A stretch of DNA of 64,000 nt, taken from positions 1 through 64,000 of the forward strand of contig NZ_JAERQF010000011.1 in assembly GCF_016734815.1 (NCBI RefSeq), read 5' to 3'. Shown here piece by piece: positions 7,726 to 16,793 of the stretch. Every line of letters starts with the position of its first letter. The stretch's first letter is position 1. The DNA is from Hymenobacter rubidus. GTDB taxonomy: Bacteria > Bacteroidota > Bacteroidia > Cytophagales > Hymenobacteraceae. Under the pieces are notes generated by a model. That model ran no database searches. It was not told the origin of the DNA and saw nothing but the letters and a program-made list of their open reading frames with translations. The position numbers were made by a program, and so were the translations under genes.

Positions 7726-8667
7726 TTACTTCTTCGCCTCCACAAAATTCTGCACGGCATAGGCAATGCCGATGGTCAGCCCCTGCGAAAACTGCACGCC
7801 GTGGTCCTGGTCGTAGTCGTAGAGGGCAATGCCGTTGAGGGCGACATTCACGTATTTGCCCACTTTGGCGGTGAGGCCCACGTCGAGACGGTGGTCGATT
7901 TCCTGAAAGTTCAGGTTTTTGTAATTGGCAAATAGCAGGTAGCGAGCCTTGAGGTTGACGTTGGGGCTGATGTTTTTGTCCAGCTCCGCCAGAATCTGGG
8001 CGGCCAGTACTTCGAAGCGGGTGCTGTGGCCGGGGTTCACGCCGTAGGGCGTATCGCCGAGGGCAGCCACGAAACGGTCGGCCCGGTTGACGACGGTAAG
8101 GCGCGGGGCGAACGGCGCAAGGCGTAGATGGAAATAAGTGGCGGGATGGTACTCGAAGCCGTAAGCGGCCGTGATGAATGCTGGCGCAAAGAAATCGGAA
8201 GTGAGCCGGGCGCGGTCGAGGCCGGCGGCATCGGTGTCGTATTTGTAGCCGGGGGCGAATTGCGAGAGCAGGTTCAGGGACAGAAACATGTCCCACTGGC
8301 TGCTGATGGCGCGGCCGTACTTGGTGTCGAGGTAAAGCCGGTCCTGCCCCTTGCGGTAGCCGAGTCCCTTGGTTTGAGAAAAAGCAAACAGGAAATCGGC
8401 TTCGTTGTCGAAGCTGTGCGGGCCCAGCTTGCGGTTGGCCCTGGTGTTGAACAGGGCGTTGAAGCCGATGGTGTTCACGCCGCCGCCACGCCAGTTGCTG
8501 CTCAGCAGCGACTCGTTGAGTCCGAGGCCGGTTTTCAGGGTTTTGCGCCAGAGCGGGTCAGGAGCGGGCGCCGTTGGGGCCGGCTCGGGGATGATGGTGG
8601 GCGTGGTCTGGGCCTGGGCAGTGGCCAGCGCGAGCGCGGCCAGCGCGGTAAGGAATAGTTGTTTCAT
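7726..8667 (-). CDS. DUF3078 domain protein, probable outer-membrane beta-barrel
   Basis: A 313-residue protein with a signal peptide (MKQLFLTALAALALATAQAQ) and a Pro-rich linker, then WRKTLKTGLGLNESLLSSNWRGGGVNTIGF, the hallmark of the Bacteroidota DUF3078 family. The remainder alternates polar and aromatic residues in amphipathic strands and ends IGIAYAVQNFVEAKK. Function is unknown; an outer-membrane barrel is inferred. It converges with the deacetylase gene (11 bases apart). Confidence 0.85.
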   Translation of the reverse strand: MKQLFLTALAALALATAQAQTTPTIIPEPAPTAPAPDPLWRKTLKTGLGLNESLLSSNWRGGGVNTIGFNALFNTRANRKLGPHSFDNEADFLFAFSQTKGLGYRKGQDRLYLDTKYGRAISSQWDMFLSLNLLSQFAPGYKYDTDAAGLDRARLTSDFFAPAFITAAYGFEYHPATYFHLRLAPFAPRLTVVNRADRFVAALGDTPYGVNPGHSTRFEVLAAQILAELDKNISPNVNLKARYLLFANYKNLNFQEIDHRLDVGLTAKVGKYVNVALNGIALYDYDQDHGVQFSQGLTIGIAYAVQNFVEAKK

Positions 8668-8792
8668 GCGCAGGAGATGAGGATTTGGGCGGGAAAGTAC
8701 GAAAAAAGGCTTGGGGGTGAAGCCCGCCGGTAATTCTGCCTTTCGTTCGGCAATTGGCTACGCGTAAGCCTCGCCCCTACTGCCCCAGCCGG

Positions 8793-8800
8793 TATCTTTG
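8793..8800 (+). promoter_or_regulatory. Minus-7 box of a leaderless promoter
   Basis: TATCTTTG ends five bases before the ATG at 8806. Bacteroidota transcripts begin about that distance after the box, so the nuclease mRNA is predicted to start at or next to its initiation codon. Confidence 0.65.
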
Positions 8801-8805
8801 CTTTG

Positions 8806-11800
8806 ATGCCAACGCCCACTTTTGCCCCTGCCATTGCTGCCGTTCCGCCCGCGGCCTCCCTTTCGTTCCTGGCCGCCACGGCCCGCGAGTTGCTGGACCG
8901 CTACGGCTCCGGCCCACTCGATGAACTGTCCGACATCATTGTGGTGGTGCCCACGCGCCGTGCCGTGGTGTATTTGAAAAATGAATTGGCCCTGGCCCTG
9001 CCCGGCGGGGCCCCGCTGTGGGCCCCGCGCGTGGCCGCCATGGAAGACTACATGGTGGACTTGGCCGGCGTGCAGGTGGAGGAACCCATTGCCCTGCAAC
9101 TGCTGCTCTACGACATTCTCAAGGGCATCGATACCGGGTTGGATTTCGACCGCTTCGTGGGCTGGGCCGGCCTGCTGCTGAGCGACTTCTCCAACCTCGA
9201 CCAGAACCTGGCCCCCACCCACAAGCTCTTTGAATACCTGAGCCAGGCCAAAGCCCTCGAACGCTGGAAGCTGGATGCGCTGCCCGAGAAAAGCCAAGCC
9301 GCCGCGCATTCCTTCAGCTTCTGGGACCAGCTGGAGCAGGTGTACCACAAGCTAAAAAAACGCATGCTGGCCGACCGCCTGGCCTACCCCGGCCTGGCCT
9401 ACCGCATGGCCGTCGAAAAGCTCGAAAAGCAGCTTGAGGACCCCGCCGCCCCCGACCCAGCCCGCCACGTTTTCGTGGGATTGGGCAACTTGTCCAAGTC
9501 GGAAGAAAAGCTGATTCGGCTGCTCATCAGCGCAGGACGGGCCGAAGTCCGCTTCGATGCCGACCCGTTCTACCTCGAAAAAGACTCGCCCAACCGCGCC
9601 GGCCAGCATCTGCGTCGCTATTTTGAAAAGTGGAAGCTGCCGCTCGACAATTTCGGCGGCGGCGTGGAGTGGCTGCGCGGCCAGCCCCACCACGTGCGCT
9701 ATCTGGGCGTGGCCAACCCCAGCATGCAGGGCAAATTGGCCGGTCAGCTCCTGGCCGAAGCCCGCCAGCGCTACCCCGACGCCACCGTGGCCGTGGTACT
9801 GCCCGACGAAACCCTGCTCCTGCCCGTGCTCCACGGCCTGCCGCCCGACGAGGTGCCCGACTACAACGTGACCATGGGCCTCAGCTTCCAGGCCACGCCG
9901 CTGTTCAACCTGGTCGACTTGCTGTTTGAGGTGCACCTCACCGGCATCCGGGAGGGTAGCGCCGAAACCGGCTACGGGGTGCCGCGCTACCACCATTTGG
10001 CCGTGAGCAAATTGCTTTCGCACCCTTTTCTGCGCCGCTACCAGCAGTGGCAGGACCGCCAGGCCGACCAGCCCCAGTTCCACGGCATTCTGGACCAGAT
10101 TTGCCGGGAAATCGTGCGCGTCAACGCTGTGCTGCTGCCCGCCACCGAGCTACTGAAAATGGGTGCCCATCACCCGCTCATCGAGGCCCTGTTCAAAACC
10201 TGGGACAATTGCGACGACATCATCGCCGCCTGCTACACCATCATCGACCTGCTGCGCCAGGTGTACGCCGCCGAAATGGCCGACACCGACCGCGAAGCCA
10301 GCCTCGGCGCCGAGTACCTGTACTTGTTTTATACCCTGGTCAAACAGCTCGATTCGGCCTTCGACTGCCGCGAGCAGCGCCTGTCGGTGCGCTCTTTCCG
10401 GCGTTTCCTGTACGAGCAGATGGCCCGCACCCGCTTGCCCTTCTCCGGCGAGCCGCTGGCCGATGTGCAGGTAATGGGGCTGCTCGAAACGCGGGCCCTC
10501 GATTTCGACCACCTCATCATTCTGAGCTGCAACGAGGGCGTGTTGCCGGCCCCCAAAAAGCAGCAGTCGCTGTTTCCCTACGACGTCCTCACCGAATTTA
10601 AGCTGCCCACCTACGCCGACGCCGAGGCAATTACGGCCTATAACTTCTGGCGCCTGCTGCAGCGGGCCCAGCGCGTCGATTTGGTACACGTGCTGCCCGG
10701 CGCTGAGGGCATGAAAAGCGGCGAGCGCAGCCGCTTCCTGCTGCAATTGCAGAACGACCTGCTGCCCCAAAACCCGCAGCTTACGCTGGAAGACTTAACG
10801 GTCGGCGTAGCCTCCCCTAATGAGGAATTAGGAATGAAGAATGAAGAATTGGGAACACCCGCTATTTCCTCATTCTTCATTCCTCATTCCTCATTAAGCT
10901 ATCAGGGCGACCTTATACTGGACAAAGACCCCGAGATGCTGGCCGCCCTGCGCGGCGTGCTGGAGCGCAATATTTCCCCCTCGCGTCTCAACGATTTTCT
11001 GGCCTGCTCGCTGCGATTTTACTTCTCGAAGGTGGCCCGCTTCCACGAAAACGAGGCGGTGGAAGAAACGCTCGAAGCCAGCAGCTTCGGCACCATGATA
11101 CACGAGGCACTGGAAAACCTGATGCGTCCCTTCCAGCAGGATGCCCGTCTGATTACGGCGGCCGACATCCCCGACCTTGTGCGGCAAGCTCCGGCCGAAG
11201 TGCAGAAAGTGCTGCGGCAGGAAGAAACCGAGAAACACGCCCGCGCCGATGAGGGCCTGAACCACGTGTACGGCCAGGTGGCTACCCGCCTGGTGGTGCG
11301 CCTGCTCGAAAGCATGCTGGAACAGCCCGGCATCTTACCGCTGCGCTTGTTTTCGCTGGAAGATGAGTTGGTGGCTACCGTTTTCGTGGACGTGCCCGGC
11401 CAAACCGAGCGCCTGGCCGTGCGCCTCGCTGGCTTTGCCGACCGCGTGGACCAACTGCCCGACGGACGGCTGCGCGTGGTGGACTACAAATCGGGCCTCG
11501 TGAAGCGCAACGACCTCCAGCTGCGCGGCTACCGCGACCGCCTCAGCCCGTCCGAAGCCATTGACCGCCTCCTGCACGAAGCCAGCAGCAGCGCCGACAA
11601 AGTGCGTCAGCTCTGGCTCTACCGCCTTATGCTGGCCCACACTGCCAAGCGCGAAACGGCCGACACGTCCATCCTCTCCCTGCGCAACCTCGATGAGGGA
11701 CTGCTTTCCGCCGACCTCAGCTTCCTCACCGAGGGCGGCGAAGATTTCGTGGCGGTTTCGGAAGAGCTGGTGCGTAAGATTGTGCTGCGGATGCTGGACC

Positions 11801-11877
11801 CCACCGAGCCCATTCGCAAAACCGATGACTTCACGAAGTGCGAGCACTGTCCCTACAAGGGTATTTGCGCCCGCTAA
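8806..11877 (+). CDS. AddB-like helicase-nuclease subunit with iron-sulfur PD-(D/E)XK nuclease
   Basis: A 1023-residue protein. The N-terminal two thirds resemble the inactivated UvrD-like helicase of AddB (IIVVVPTRRAVVYLKNELA, no Walker A). A C-terminal RecB-family nuclease follows, with the DYK catalytic motif near 891-893 (RLRVVDYKSG). Four cysteines arranged one upstream (about 735, FLACSLRFYF) and three at the end (C1012, C1015, C1021 in CEHCPYKGIC) form the AddB-type 4Fe-4S clasp. Such proteins process double-strand breaks for recombination with an AddA helicase, which is not in the window. A palindromic repeat is inserted in frame at about residues 670-697. The ATG at 8806 is favoured over the adjacent TTG. 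Confidence 0.85.
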   Translation: MPTPTFAPAIAAVPPAASLSFLAATARELLDRYGSGPLDELSDIIVVVPTRRAVVYLKNELALALPGGAPLWAPRVAAMEDYMVDLAGVQVEEPIALQLLLYDILKGIDTGLDFDRFVGWAGLLLSDFSNLDQNLAPTHKLFEYLSQAKALERWKLDALPEKSQAAAHSFSFWDQLEQVYHKLKKRMLADRLAYPGLAYRMAVEKLEKQLEDPAAPDPARHVFVGLGNLSKSEEKLIRLLISAGRAEVRFDADPFYLEKDSPNRAGQHLRRYFEKWKLPLDNFGGGVEWLRGQPHHVRYLGVANPSMQGKLAGQLLAEARQRYPDATVAVVLPDETLLLPVLHGLPPDEVPDYNVTMGLSFQATPLFNLVDLLFEVHLTGIREGSAETGYGVPRYHHLAVSKLLSHPFLRRYQQWQDRQADQPQFHGILDQICREIVRVNAVLLPATELLKMGAHHPLIEALFKTWDNCDDIIAACYTIIDLLRQVYAAEMADTDREASLGAEYLYLFYTLVKQLDSAFDCREQRLSVRSFRRFLYEQMARTRLPFSGEPLADVQVMGLLETRALDFDHLIILSCNEGVLPAPKKQQSLFPYDVLTEFKLPTYADAEAITAYNFWRLLQRAQRVDLVHVLPGAEGMKSGERSRFLLQLQNDLLPQNPQLTLEDLTVGVASPNEELGMKNEELGTPAISSFFIPHSSLSYQGDLILDKDPEMLAALRGVLERNISPSRLNDFLACSLRFYFSKVARFHENEAVEETLEASSFGTMIHEALENLMRPFQQDARLITAADIPDLVRQAPAEVQKVLRQEETEKHARADEGLNHVYGQVATRLVVRLLESMLEQPGILPLRLFSLEDELVATVFVDVPGQTERLAVRLAGFADRVDQLPDGRLRVVDYKSGLVKRNDLQLRGYRDRLSPSEAIDRLLHEASSSADKVRQLWLYRLMLAHTAKRETADTSILSLRNLDEGLLSADLSFLTEGGEDFVAVSEELVRKIVLRMLDPTEPIRKTDDFTKCEHCPYKGICAR
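10817..10898. repeat. AATGAGGAATGA-family palindromic repeat inside a gene, copy 2
   Basis: The arms AATGAGGAATTAGGAATGAA and their inverse flank a short GC-rich loop. The element is in frame with no stop and encodes the low-complexity segment NEELGMKNEELG...FFIPHSS of the AddB-like protein. The arms match the intergenic copies at 2476 and 53296. Confidence 0.85.
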
Positions 11878-11897
11878 TGCCTGCTGATTACCACCGC

Positions 11898-12995
11898 ATG
11901 AAGTACCTGCTGAGCCTGCTGCTCGCCCTGACTTTGCCGCCGGCTTTGGCGCAAACGCCTCCATTTACGGTACACCCGGTTTCGCTGCCCAAGGAGCTGG
12001 AGTTCTACGACAACCAGTTTTCCGGCCTCGCCATCAGCAAGGGCCAGCTGTTTCTGCTATCAGAAAGCCGACTGCAGGACAAGGCCGAGGCCAAGCTATA
12101 CACTGTGCAGCTGGCCGACGTAGACCGCAAGCTTCTGGATACCGCCTACGTCCTGCCCTACCAGAAGCTGCCCCTCAACAACCTTCCGATGTTGCGCGCC
12201 CGTATGAAGGCGGCCGGACAAAGCTACGAAGGCCTTGAGGCCATGCTCATTGACGGGAACAAGATTTACCTGTCCGTTGAAACCGCCACTCCTTCAGCCA
12301 ATTGCTACCTGCTAAAAGGCCAGCTGAATTCAACTGCGGTTGACCTAGATACCACCTTCCTGGTGACGCTGGCCAAGCCACTGGCCGCCGATGGCTCGCA
12401 CATCTACAATGCCGGTTTTGAGGCAATAACTCAAGTAAATAAGCAAATTGTTGCCTTCTTCGAATACAATTCTTTTCCTGGTGAGGACTTCGAAATAGCT
12501 CGGAAAATAATTCGGATGAACAAACCTCCTGTTACTTCCTTTGAACACAAATCTTCGCCTGGTCAGAACCACGCCTACGGCCTCAACAAGCGCCGGATTT
12601 CCAACACGTCAGTTCCCCGCCAATTACCTTTCGACCCGCTACCGTTCCGCATTACGGACATGACGTCGGTCGGCAAGAACCGTTTCACGGCCATCAATTA
12701 CTTCTTCAAAGGTGACGGCGAAGATGCCGTGTACCGCGTCCCGCCCGCCGACGCCGCCAATACCAAACTTATTACTGGGCCAAAGGGCTTTAAAAACTAC
12801 TGCCGGTTGGTCGATATTACGTTCAAAAACAAACGCTTCACCTGGCAGCCTGTGTGGGAGTTTCCCGAGCAATACATGGGCTACAATTGGGAAGGCATTG
12901 CCGCCTACAAAAGCGGCTACTTCATCATCAACGACAAATACACGCCCAGCCGCCCGTACCGCACCACGCTGCTGTACTTGCAAAGCAACCGCTGA
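11898..12995 (+). CDS. Secreted protein of unknown function, beta-propeller-like
   Basis: A 365-residue exported protein; the ATG at 11898 gives the signal peptide MKYLLSLLLALTLPPALAQ. The body has repeated strand-rich segments with phrases such as FSGLAISKGQLFLLSES, YEGLEAMLIDGNKIYLSVE and YNWEGIAAYKSGYFIINDKY. These resemble the 'esterase-like activity of phytase' propeller proteins, where EGLA/EGIA phrases recur per blade. That link is tentative. GC content falls in the middle (about 12420-12560). It starts 20 bases after the nuclease stop and is probably cotranscribed. Confidence 0.7.
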   Translation: MKYLLSLLLALTLPPALAQTPPFTVHPVSLPKELEFYDNQFSGLAISKGQLFLLSESRLQDKAEAKLYTVQLADVDRKLLDTAYVLPYQKLPLNNLPMLRARMKAAGQSYEGLEAMLIDGNKIYLSVETATPSANCYLLKGQLNSTAVDLDTTFLVTLAKPLAADGSHIYNAGFEAITQVNKQIVAFFEYNSFPGEDFEIARKIIRMNKPPVTSFEHKSSPGQNHAYGLNKRRISNTSVPRQLPFDPLPFRITDMTSVGKNRFTAINYFFKGDGEDAVYRVPPADAANTKLITGPKGFKNYCRLVDITFKNKRFTWQPVWEFPEQYMGYNWEGIAAYKSGYFIINDKYTPSRPYRTTLLYLQSNR

Positions 12996-13028
12996 GCCTC
13001 AGCATCCCACTCACCAGTCAATACACCT

Positions 13029-13490
13029 ATGCAACCCCAAAACACCGCCGCCAGCAAAGACGAATTCATGCAAGCCGCCATCGACGAAGCCCGGCTGGGC
13101 CGCTCGCAGGGCGGTATTCCCATCGGCTCGGTGCTGGTGCGCGACGGCAAAATCATCGGCCAGGGCCACAACAAGCGCGTGCAGGAAGACAGCGCCATCA
13201 AGCACGGCGAGATGGATTGCCTCACCAACGCCGGCCGCCAGCGCAGCTACCGCGACACCGTCATTTACACTACGCTGATGCCGTGCTACATGTGCGCCGG
13301 CACCATCGTGCAGTTCAAAATCCCGAAGGTGATGGTGGGCGAGTCGCGCACGTTTGGCGAGTCGCGCGCTTTCCTGGAAAGCCACGGCGTGGAAGTCGTC
13401 GACCTCGACCTCCAGGAATGCGTGGATATGATGAACGAGTTCATCGAAGCCGAGCCCGCCCTCTGGAACGAGGACATCATGGAGGAGTAA
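13029..13490 (+). CDS. Cytosine-deaminase-like zinc nucleoside deaminase
   Basis: A 153-residue cytidine-deaminase-fold enzyme. Zinc ligands are H59 in HGE (E61 is the proton shuttle) and C86/C89 in PCYMC. The overall sequence, including IPIGSVLV and the acidic C-terminus (WNEDIMEE), resembles the small yeast Fcy1 cytosine deaminase rather than TadA or guanine deaminase. It would hydrolyse cytosine to uracil for pyrimidine salvage in the cytoplasm. A strong hairpin follows the stop. Confidence 0.88.
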   Translation: MQPQNTAASKDEFMQAAIDEARLGRSQGGIPIGSVLVRDGKIIGQGHNKRVQEDSAIKHGEMDCLTNAGRQRSYRDTVIYTTLMPCYMCAGTIVQFKIPKVMVGESRTFGESRAFLESHGVEVVDLDLQECVDMMNEFIEAEPALWNEDIMEE

Positions 13491-13500
13491 GGCTCAGTTT

Positions 13501-13555
13501 TAGCAAGAAAGGCGGTCATGCTACGCTACGCTCTGCATGACCGCCTTTCTTGCTA
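13501..13555. terminator. Bidirectional hairpin between convergent genes
   Basis: Perfect 21-bp arms, TAGCAAGAAAGGCGGTCATGC (13501-13521) and its inverse (13535-13555), lie between the deaminase (+) and aldolase (-) stops. A/T-rich outer stem ends suit termination on both strands. Confidence 0.75.
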
Positions 13556-13571
13556 CCTATTTGCTTATGCT

Positions 13572-14237
13572 CTAAGCGCTTTCGCCAACCAGGTTATTGG
13601 CATACTCCAGCAGCTCAACAATGCGGGGCGTGAGCGAAGACAACTCAGTGGAGCCATTAAACAGCTGAGAGCCGATGCCAACGGCGTTGACCCCGGCCCC
13701 GAACCAAGCGCGCAGGCTCTCCTGCGTGGGTTCGATGCCACCCGTCACCATCACCTTCACCTTGGGCAGCGGGCCGCGCACGGCTTTCACGTAAGCCGGG
13801 CCCACGACATGGGCCGGGAACACCTTGATGATGGTGGCACCCATGCGCATGGCCTGGTAAATCTCGTTTATTGTCATTGCCCCCGGCATCCACAGCCGGT
13901 CGTAGTGGCGGCAGATGGCAGCCACGGTGGCCGAAATGACCGGCTGTACCACAAAGTCGGCCCCGGCTTCAATGAATATTTCCGCCTCCTGATTGGTGTA
14001 GACGGTGCCAATGCCAAGCGTAAGGTCGGGATACTGCTGGCGCACGTATTCCCGCAGGTAGGTAAAAACAGGCAACGCATTATCGCCCCGGTTGCTGAAC
14101 TCAACCACGCGCACCCCACCCGCATAGCAGGCATCAACTACTTGCCGGGCGTACTCCTCATCATCGGTATGGAATACAGGAACGATGGGGTGTTGGAGCA
14201 GCCGCTCGAGGGTCTGCTTGTGAAATTCTTGGAACAT
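13572..14237 (-). CDS. eda: KDPG / 4-hydroxy-2-oxoglutarate aldolase
   Basis: A 221-residue class I aldolase. The Schiff-base lysine is K138 in ATIIKVFPA and the general base is E46 in VRVVEFSNRG, matching E. coli Eda in place. The VTGGIEPT segment forms the phosphate site. It cleaves 2-keto-3-deoxy-6-phosphogluconate to pyruvate and glyceraldehyde 3-phosphate (Entner-Doudoroff or uronate breakdown). No KDG kinase or dehydratase is adjacent, so the pathway it serves here is not shown by context. Confidence 0.92.
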   Translation of the reverse strand: MFQEFHKQTLERLLQHPIVPVFHTDDEEYARQVVDACYAGGVRVVEFSNRGDNALPVFTYLREYVRQQYPDLTLGIGTVYTNQEAEIFIEAGADFVVQPVISATVAAICRHYDRLWMPGAMTINEIYQAMRMGATIIKVFPAHVVGPAYVKAVRGPLPKVKVMVTGGIEPTQESLRAWFGAGVNAVGIGSQLFNGSTELSSLTPRIVELLEYANNLVGESA

Positions 14238-14703
14238 ACGGTGGGAATTTTGGGGTGAGAAAGGAAGCAGTTGATTGCCGTACTAAAGCGACGCCGCAAA
14301 CTGCCAGCAGTTAAAAACACGTACGAAGCAACACAGAAATCGATACGAAAATAGGCGTTTTCAGCATAGCACCTATTTTATTTTTATTGTTCTGATTCAG
14401 GCATTCAAAAATGCAGCGCATTTCGCCATCATCAAGCAGAACGCTGAATAACAGCTAATAACATTCCTCAAATGTATTAATAGAAAGTTATTCCGCTCGG
14501 CCATTGGCTGGCAAGTGATAGAAATTCTGCTATTGCTGCAAATAAAGGGACCAAAATGCTTCGCCCATTGTGCGGCGTTAGCTTACTTTACGGCACGGAT
14601 ACGGTTGCTGCTTAGACTGCCCAGCACAGCGACCTACCTTCGACACTTCCACTTTGGGTGATGCCGGTTTTGGCCGGCTTCTGTCCCCTTTTAGCACCCC
14701 TCT
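14238..14703. other. AT-richer divergent intergenic region
   Basis: 466 bases between the divergent aldolase and bestrophin genes, less GC-rich than its surroundings. TACCTTCG at 14635-14642 is a near-consensus minus-7 box toward bestrophin, and on the minus strand TACATTTG (14476-14469) is a candidate toward the aldolase; neither has a clear minus-33. No gene or RNA structure was recognised. Confidence 0.45.
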
Positions 14704-15717
14704 ATGTACACCCGCCGCAATATTCGAACAGGTCTAATACTGCGTTTTGCCTGGAAAAACCTACTGTTTTTCACCATCTGGGCCACCTTGGTGACGGTAT
14801 CGTATGTGTACCTGCAGCCGCATCACATCGACATCCGGCTGCCGTTTTTGCCCTTGAGCACCATCGGCATTGCCGTGTCGTTCTACATGGGCTTCAAAAA
14901 CAGCCAGTCCTACGACCGATTCTGGGAGGGGCGCAAGCAATGGGGCGGCATCCTGAACCTGTGTCGCCAATGGGGCGGGCAAGTGCGCGGCTATGTCATT
15001 AACCGACACATGACAATGCCACTGCCCAACGCGGAGCTGCATGTCCGGCACCGGGACCTCATCTACCGGCAGCTGGCCTGGGCCAATGCCCTGCGGCTGC
15101 AGCTGCGCCGCTCTACCATCTACGACCGCCAAAACCTGACGCATACGCCCACCATCACGGGCATTGTTCAGCCGGCGGGCGAGCCACGGGTGGAAGATTT
15201 TCTGAGTGCTGAGGAGTACGCCCAGGTAATGTCCAAAGCAAACCCGGCGGCCCAAATCCTGCACAACCAGAGCCAGGCCCTGACCGATATGCTGCAAGAG
15301 GGCCTGATTGAAGATTTTCGCCACATCGATATGATGATGGCCCTTCGGGACGCTTACACCCTGCAAGGAGCCTGCGAACGCATCAAAAACACGCCTTTTC
15401 CGCGCCAGTATGCGTATTTCAGCAATGTCTTCGTGCGCATTTTCGTGCTGCTGCTGCCCTTTGGCCTGCTTGGCGAGTTCAGCAAGATGGCCGACGGCAC
15501 CGGCGTGTGGCTGAACATTCCCTTCTCAGTCCTCATTTCCTGGATTTTCACTACCATGGAAATTGTGGGCGATAACAGCGAGGACCCTTTCGAGAACTAC
15601 GTCAACGACGTACCCATGACGGCCATTTGCCGCACGGTCGAAATTGACCTGCGCGAAATGCTGGGCGAAACCCAGCTGCCGGCCCGTATGCAGCCCGTTG
15701 ATGATATTCTGCTCTAA
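14704..15717 (+). CDS. Bestrophin-family anion channel
   Basis: A 337-residue membrane protein of the bacterial bestrophin (UPF0187) family. It has the N-terminal amphipathic start MYTRRNIRTG, a first TM near 18-36, then YMGFKNSQSYDRFWEGRKQWGG, the family's FxxNxxYxRxWExRxxWG signature. A second hydrophobic block sits near 228-270 (VFVRIFVLLLPFGL... IPFSVLISWIFTTMEIVGDNSEDPF), where the EDPF motif of the cytoplasmic gate region is intact. Bestrophins are pentameric anion channels; algal members carry bicarbonate. An LCIB-type carbonic anhydrase gene starts 24 bases downstream, which favours bicarbonate as the relevant ion. Confidence 0.92.
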   Translation: MYTRRNIRTGLILRFAWKNLLFFTIWATLVTVSYVYLQPHHIDIRLPFLPLSTIGIAVSFYMGFKNSQSYDRFWEGRKQWGGILNLCRQWGGQVRGYVINRHMTMPLPNAELHVRHRDLIYRQLAWANALRLQLRRSTIYDRQNLTHTPTITGIVQPAGEPRVEDFLSAEEYAQVMSKANPAAQILHNQSQALTDMLQEGLIEDFRHIDMMMALRDAYTLQGACERIKNTPFPRQYAYFSNVFVRIFVLLLPFGLLGEFSKMADGTGVWLNIPFSVLISWIFTTMEIVGDNSEDPFENYVNDVPMTAICRTVEIDLREMLGETQLPARMQPVDDILL

Positions 15718-15741
15718 CATTTCCCACCTCTCCCTTTTTTT

Positions 15742-16464
15742 ATGCAAGAGTTTGTCCGCCAGTTTTACCCCAATGCCATTGAGTCCGGCACCTTCGTGCA
15801 GCGCACCCTGGATGTGCTGAAAAACGAGTACGGATTGCACCCCAGCCAGATTCTTCTGGCCCACTCCATCTGCTCCGACGACGTGAATGCCATTGCTTAC
15901 CCCGAAGAGGGCCGGCAAATGCTCGGCCCGTTCAATCTGGGCGGGCTCGACGGCTACCCCTTCGTGGGCCTCACCGGCATGGCGGCCTTCGCCCACCACG
16001 TGCCCGACGATGGGGCCGCGCTCATCTTTTACGCGCCCCACATCGGCGTCACGGCCCAGGGCGAGTTGGGAAAAATATTACGGGTGGGCCAGCCCGCTCC
16101 CTCTTCTTGCTGCGGGGCGGCCGTGGCAGCACTCCAGCAGGTCTGGGACGGCGTGGAGTTGCCGGCCAGCCCACCCGACGACAACTACCAGCAATACAGC
16201 CTGGTACGCATACTGCAAGCGCAGCGCGAACGGATTCTCGCCGCCAAATACCCGTTGCAGGAAGCCACCGAAGTTATTCTGGAAGCCTCAAGCGAGCGAA
16301 TCGACCACATGATTCGCAACACGTCCTTCACGGGCAAATACATCTTCGTGGTCAGTGCCGTCATCATCAACGGCGACCGGGACTTTGGCTCCCACCAGGA
16401 GCTGCGCCGCTTCGAGCGCCTAGACCTGGAAACCAAGGAAGTAGTGGCGACGCATACTTTTTAA
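15742..16464 (+). CDS. LCIB-family (theta-type) carbonic anhydrase
   Basis: A 240-residue protein resembling the LCIB/LCIC family of algal CO2-concentrating proteins and its bacterial homologues, which have a beta-carbonic-anhydrase-like fold. Candidate zinc ligands are C44 (ICSDDVN, with D46 as the C-x-D catalytic Asp), H100 (FYAPHIGV) and C124 (SSCCGAAVAAL). The phrase FVGLTGMAAFAHHVPDDGA is the most conserved family block. No signal peptide, so it is cytoplasmic. It is coupled to a bestrophin gene. Family assignment is from motif memory, and several LCIB members lack measurable activity, so catalysis is inferred. Confidence 0.75.
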   Translation: MQEFVRQFYPNAIESGTFVQRTLDVLKNEYGLHPSQILLAHSICSDDVNAIAYPEEGRQMLGPFNLGGLDGYPFVGLTGMAAFAHHVPDDGAALIFYAPHIGVTAQGELGKILRVGQPAPSSCCGAAVAALQQVWDGVELPASPPDDNYQQYSLVRILQAQRERILAAKYPLQEATEVILEASSERIDHMIRNTSFTGKYIFVVSAVIINGDRDFGSHQELRRFERLDLETKEVVATHTF

Positions 16465-16537
16465 GTGGTTAAGCAGAAGCAAGTGTGCTAAAGTTATAAC
16501 GTCATGCTGTTTAGCAAGTCTGCTTTGCCTACACGTC

Positions 16538-16626
16538 TGTCATCCTGAGCGCAGCGAAGGACCTTATCACGTCAGAACAACGCCTATTCTGACGTGATAA
16601 GGTCCTTCGCTGCGCTCAGGATGACA
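16538..16626. repeat. Perfect 40-bp inverted repeat with CTGAGCGCAGCGAAG core
   Basis: Arms 16538-16577 and 16587-16626 are exact inverses around a 9-base loop. The core CTGAGCGCAGCGAAG is shared, with one extra base, by the inverted repeat at 59709-59806. It lies in the 330-base gap after the LCIB gene. Confidence 0.8.
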
Positions 16627-16705
16627 ACGATTTTGACTTTCTAAACAGCTTCAACGTCATGCTGGGCGGCTTTTGCATAACCCAAACAGATTTTTAAGCG
16701 CTGCA

Positions 16706-16788
16706 TTGCTCAGATTACGATACAAAAAGAAAGTCCTGCTGAGCGCACCGCTCAGCAGGACTTTCTTTTTGTATCGTAATCTGAGCAA
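16706..16788. terminator. Perfect 40-bp hairpin between convergent transcription units
   Basis: Arms 16706-16745 and 16749-16788 are exact inverses with a 3-base loop. They include A/T runs (AAAAAGAAAG and its inverse) within the stem. The hairpin ends six bases from the stop of the minus-strand response regulator and so caps the end of the 28-gene block as well as the bestrophin-LCIB unit. Confidence 0.7.
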
Positions 16789-16793
16789 GCCGT

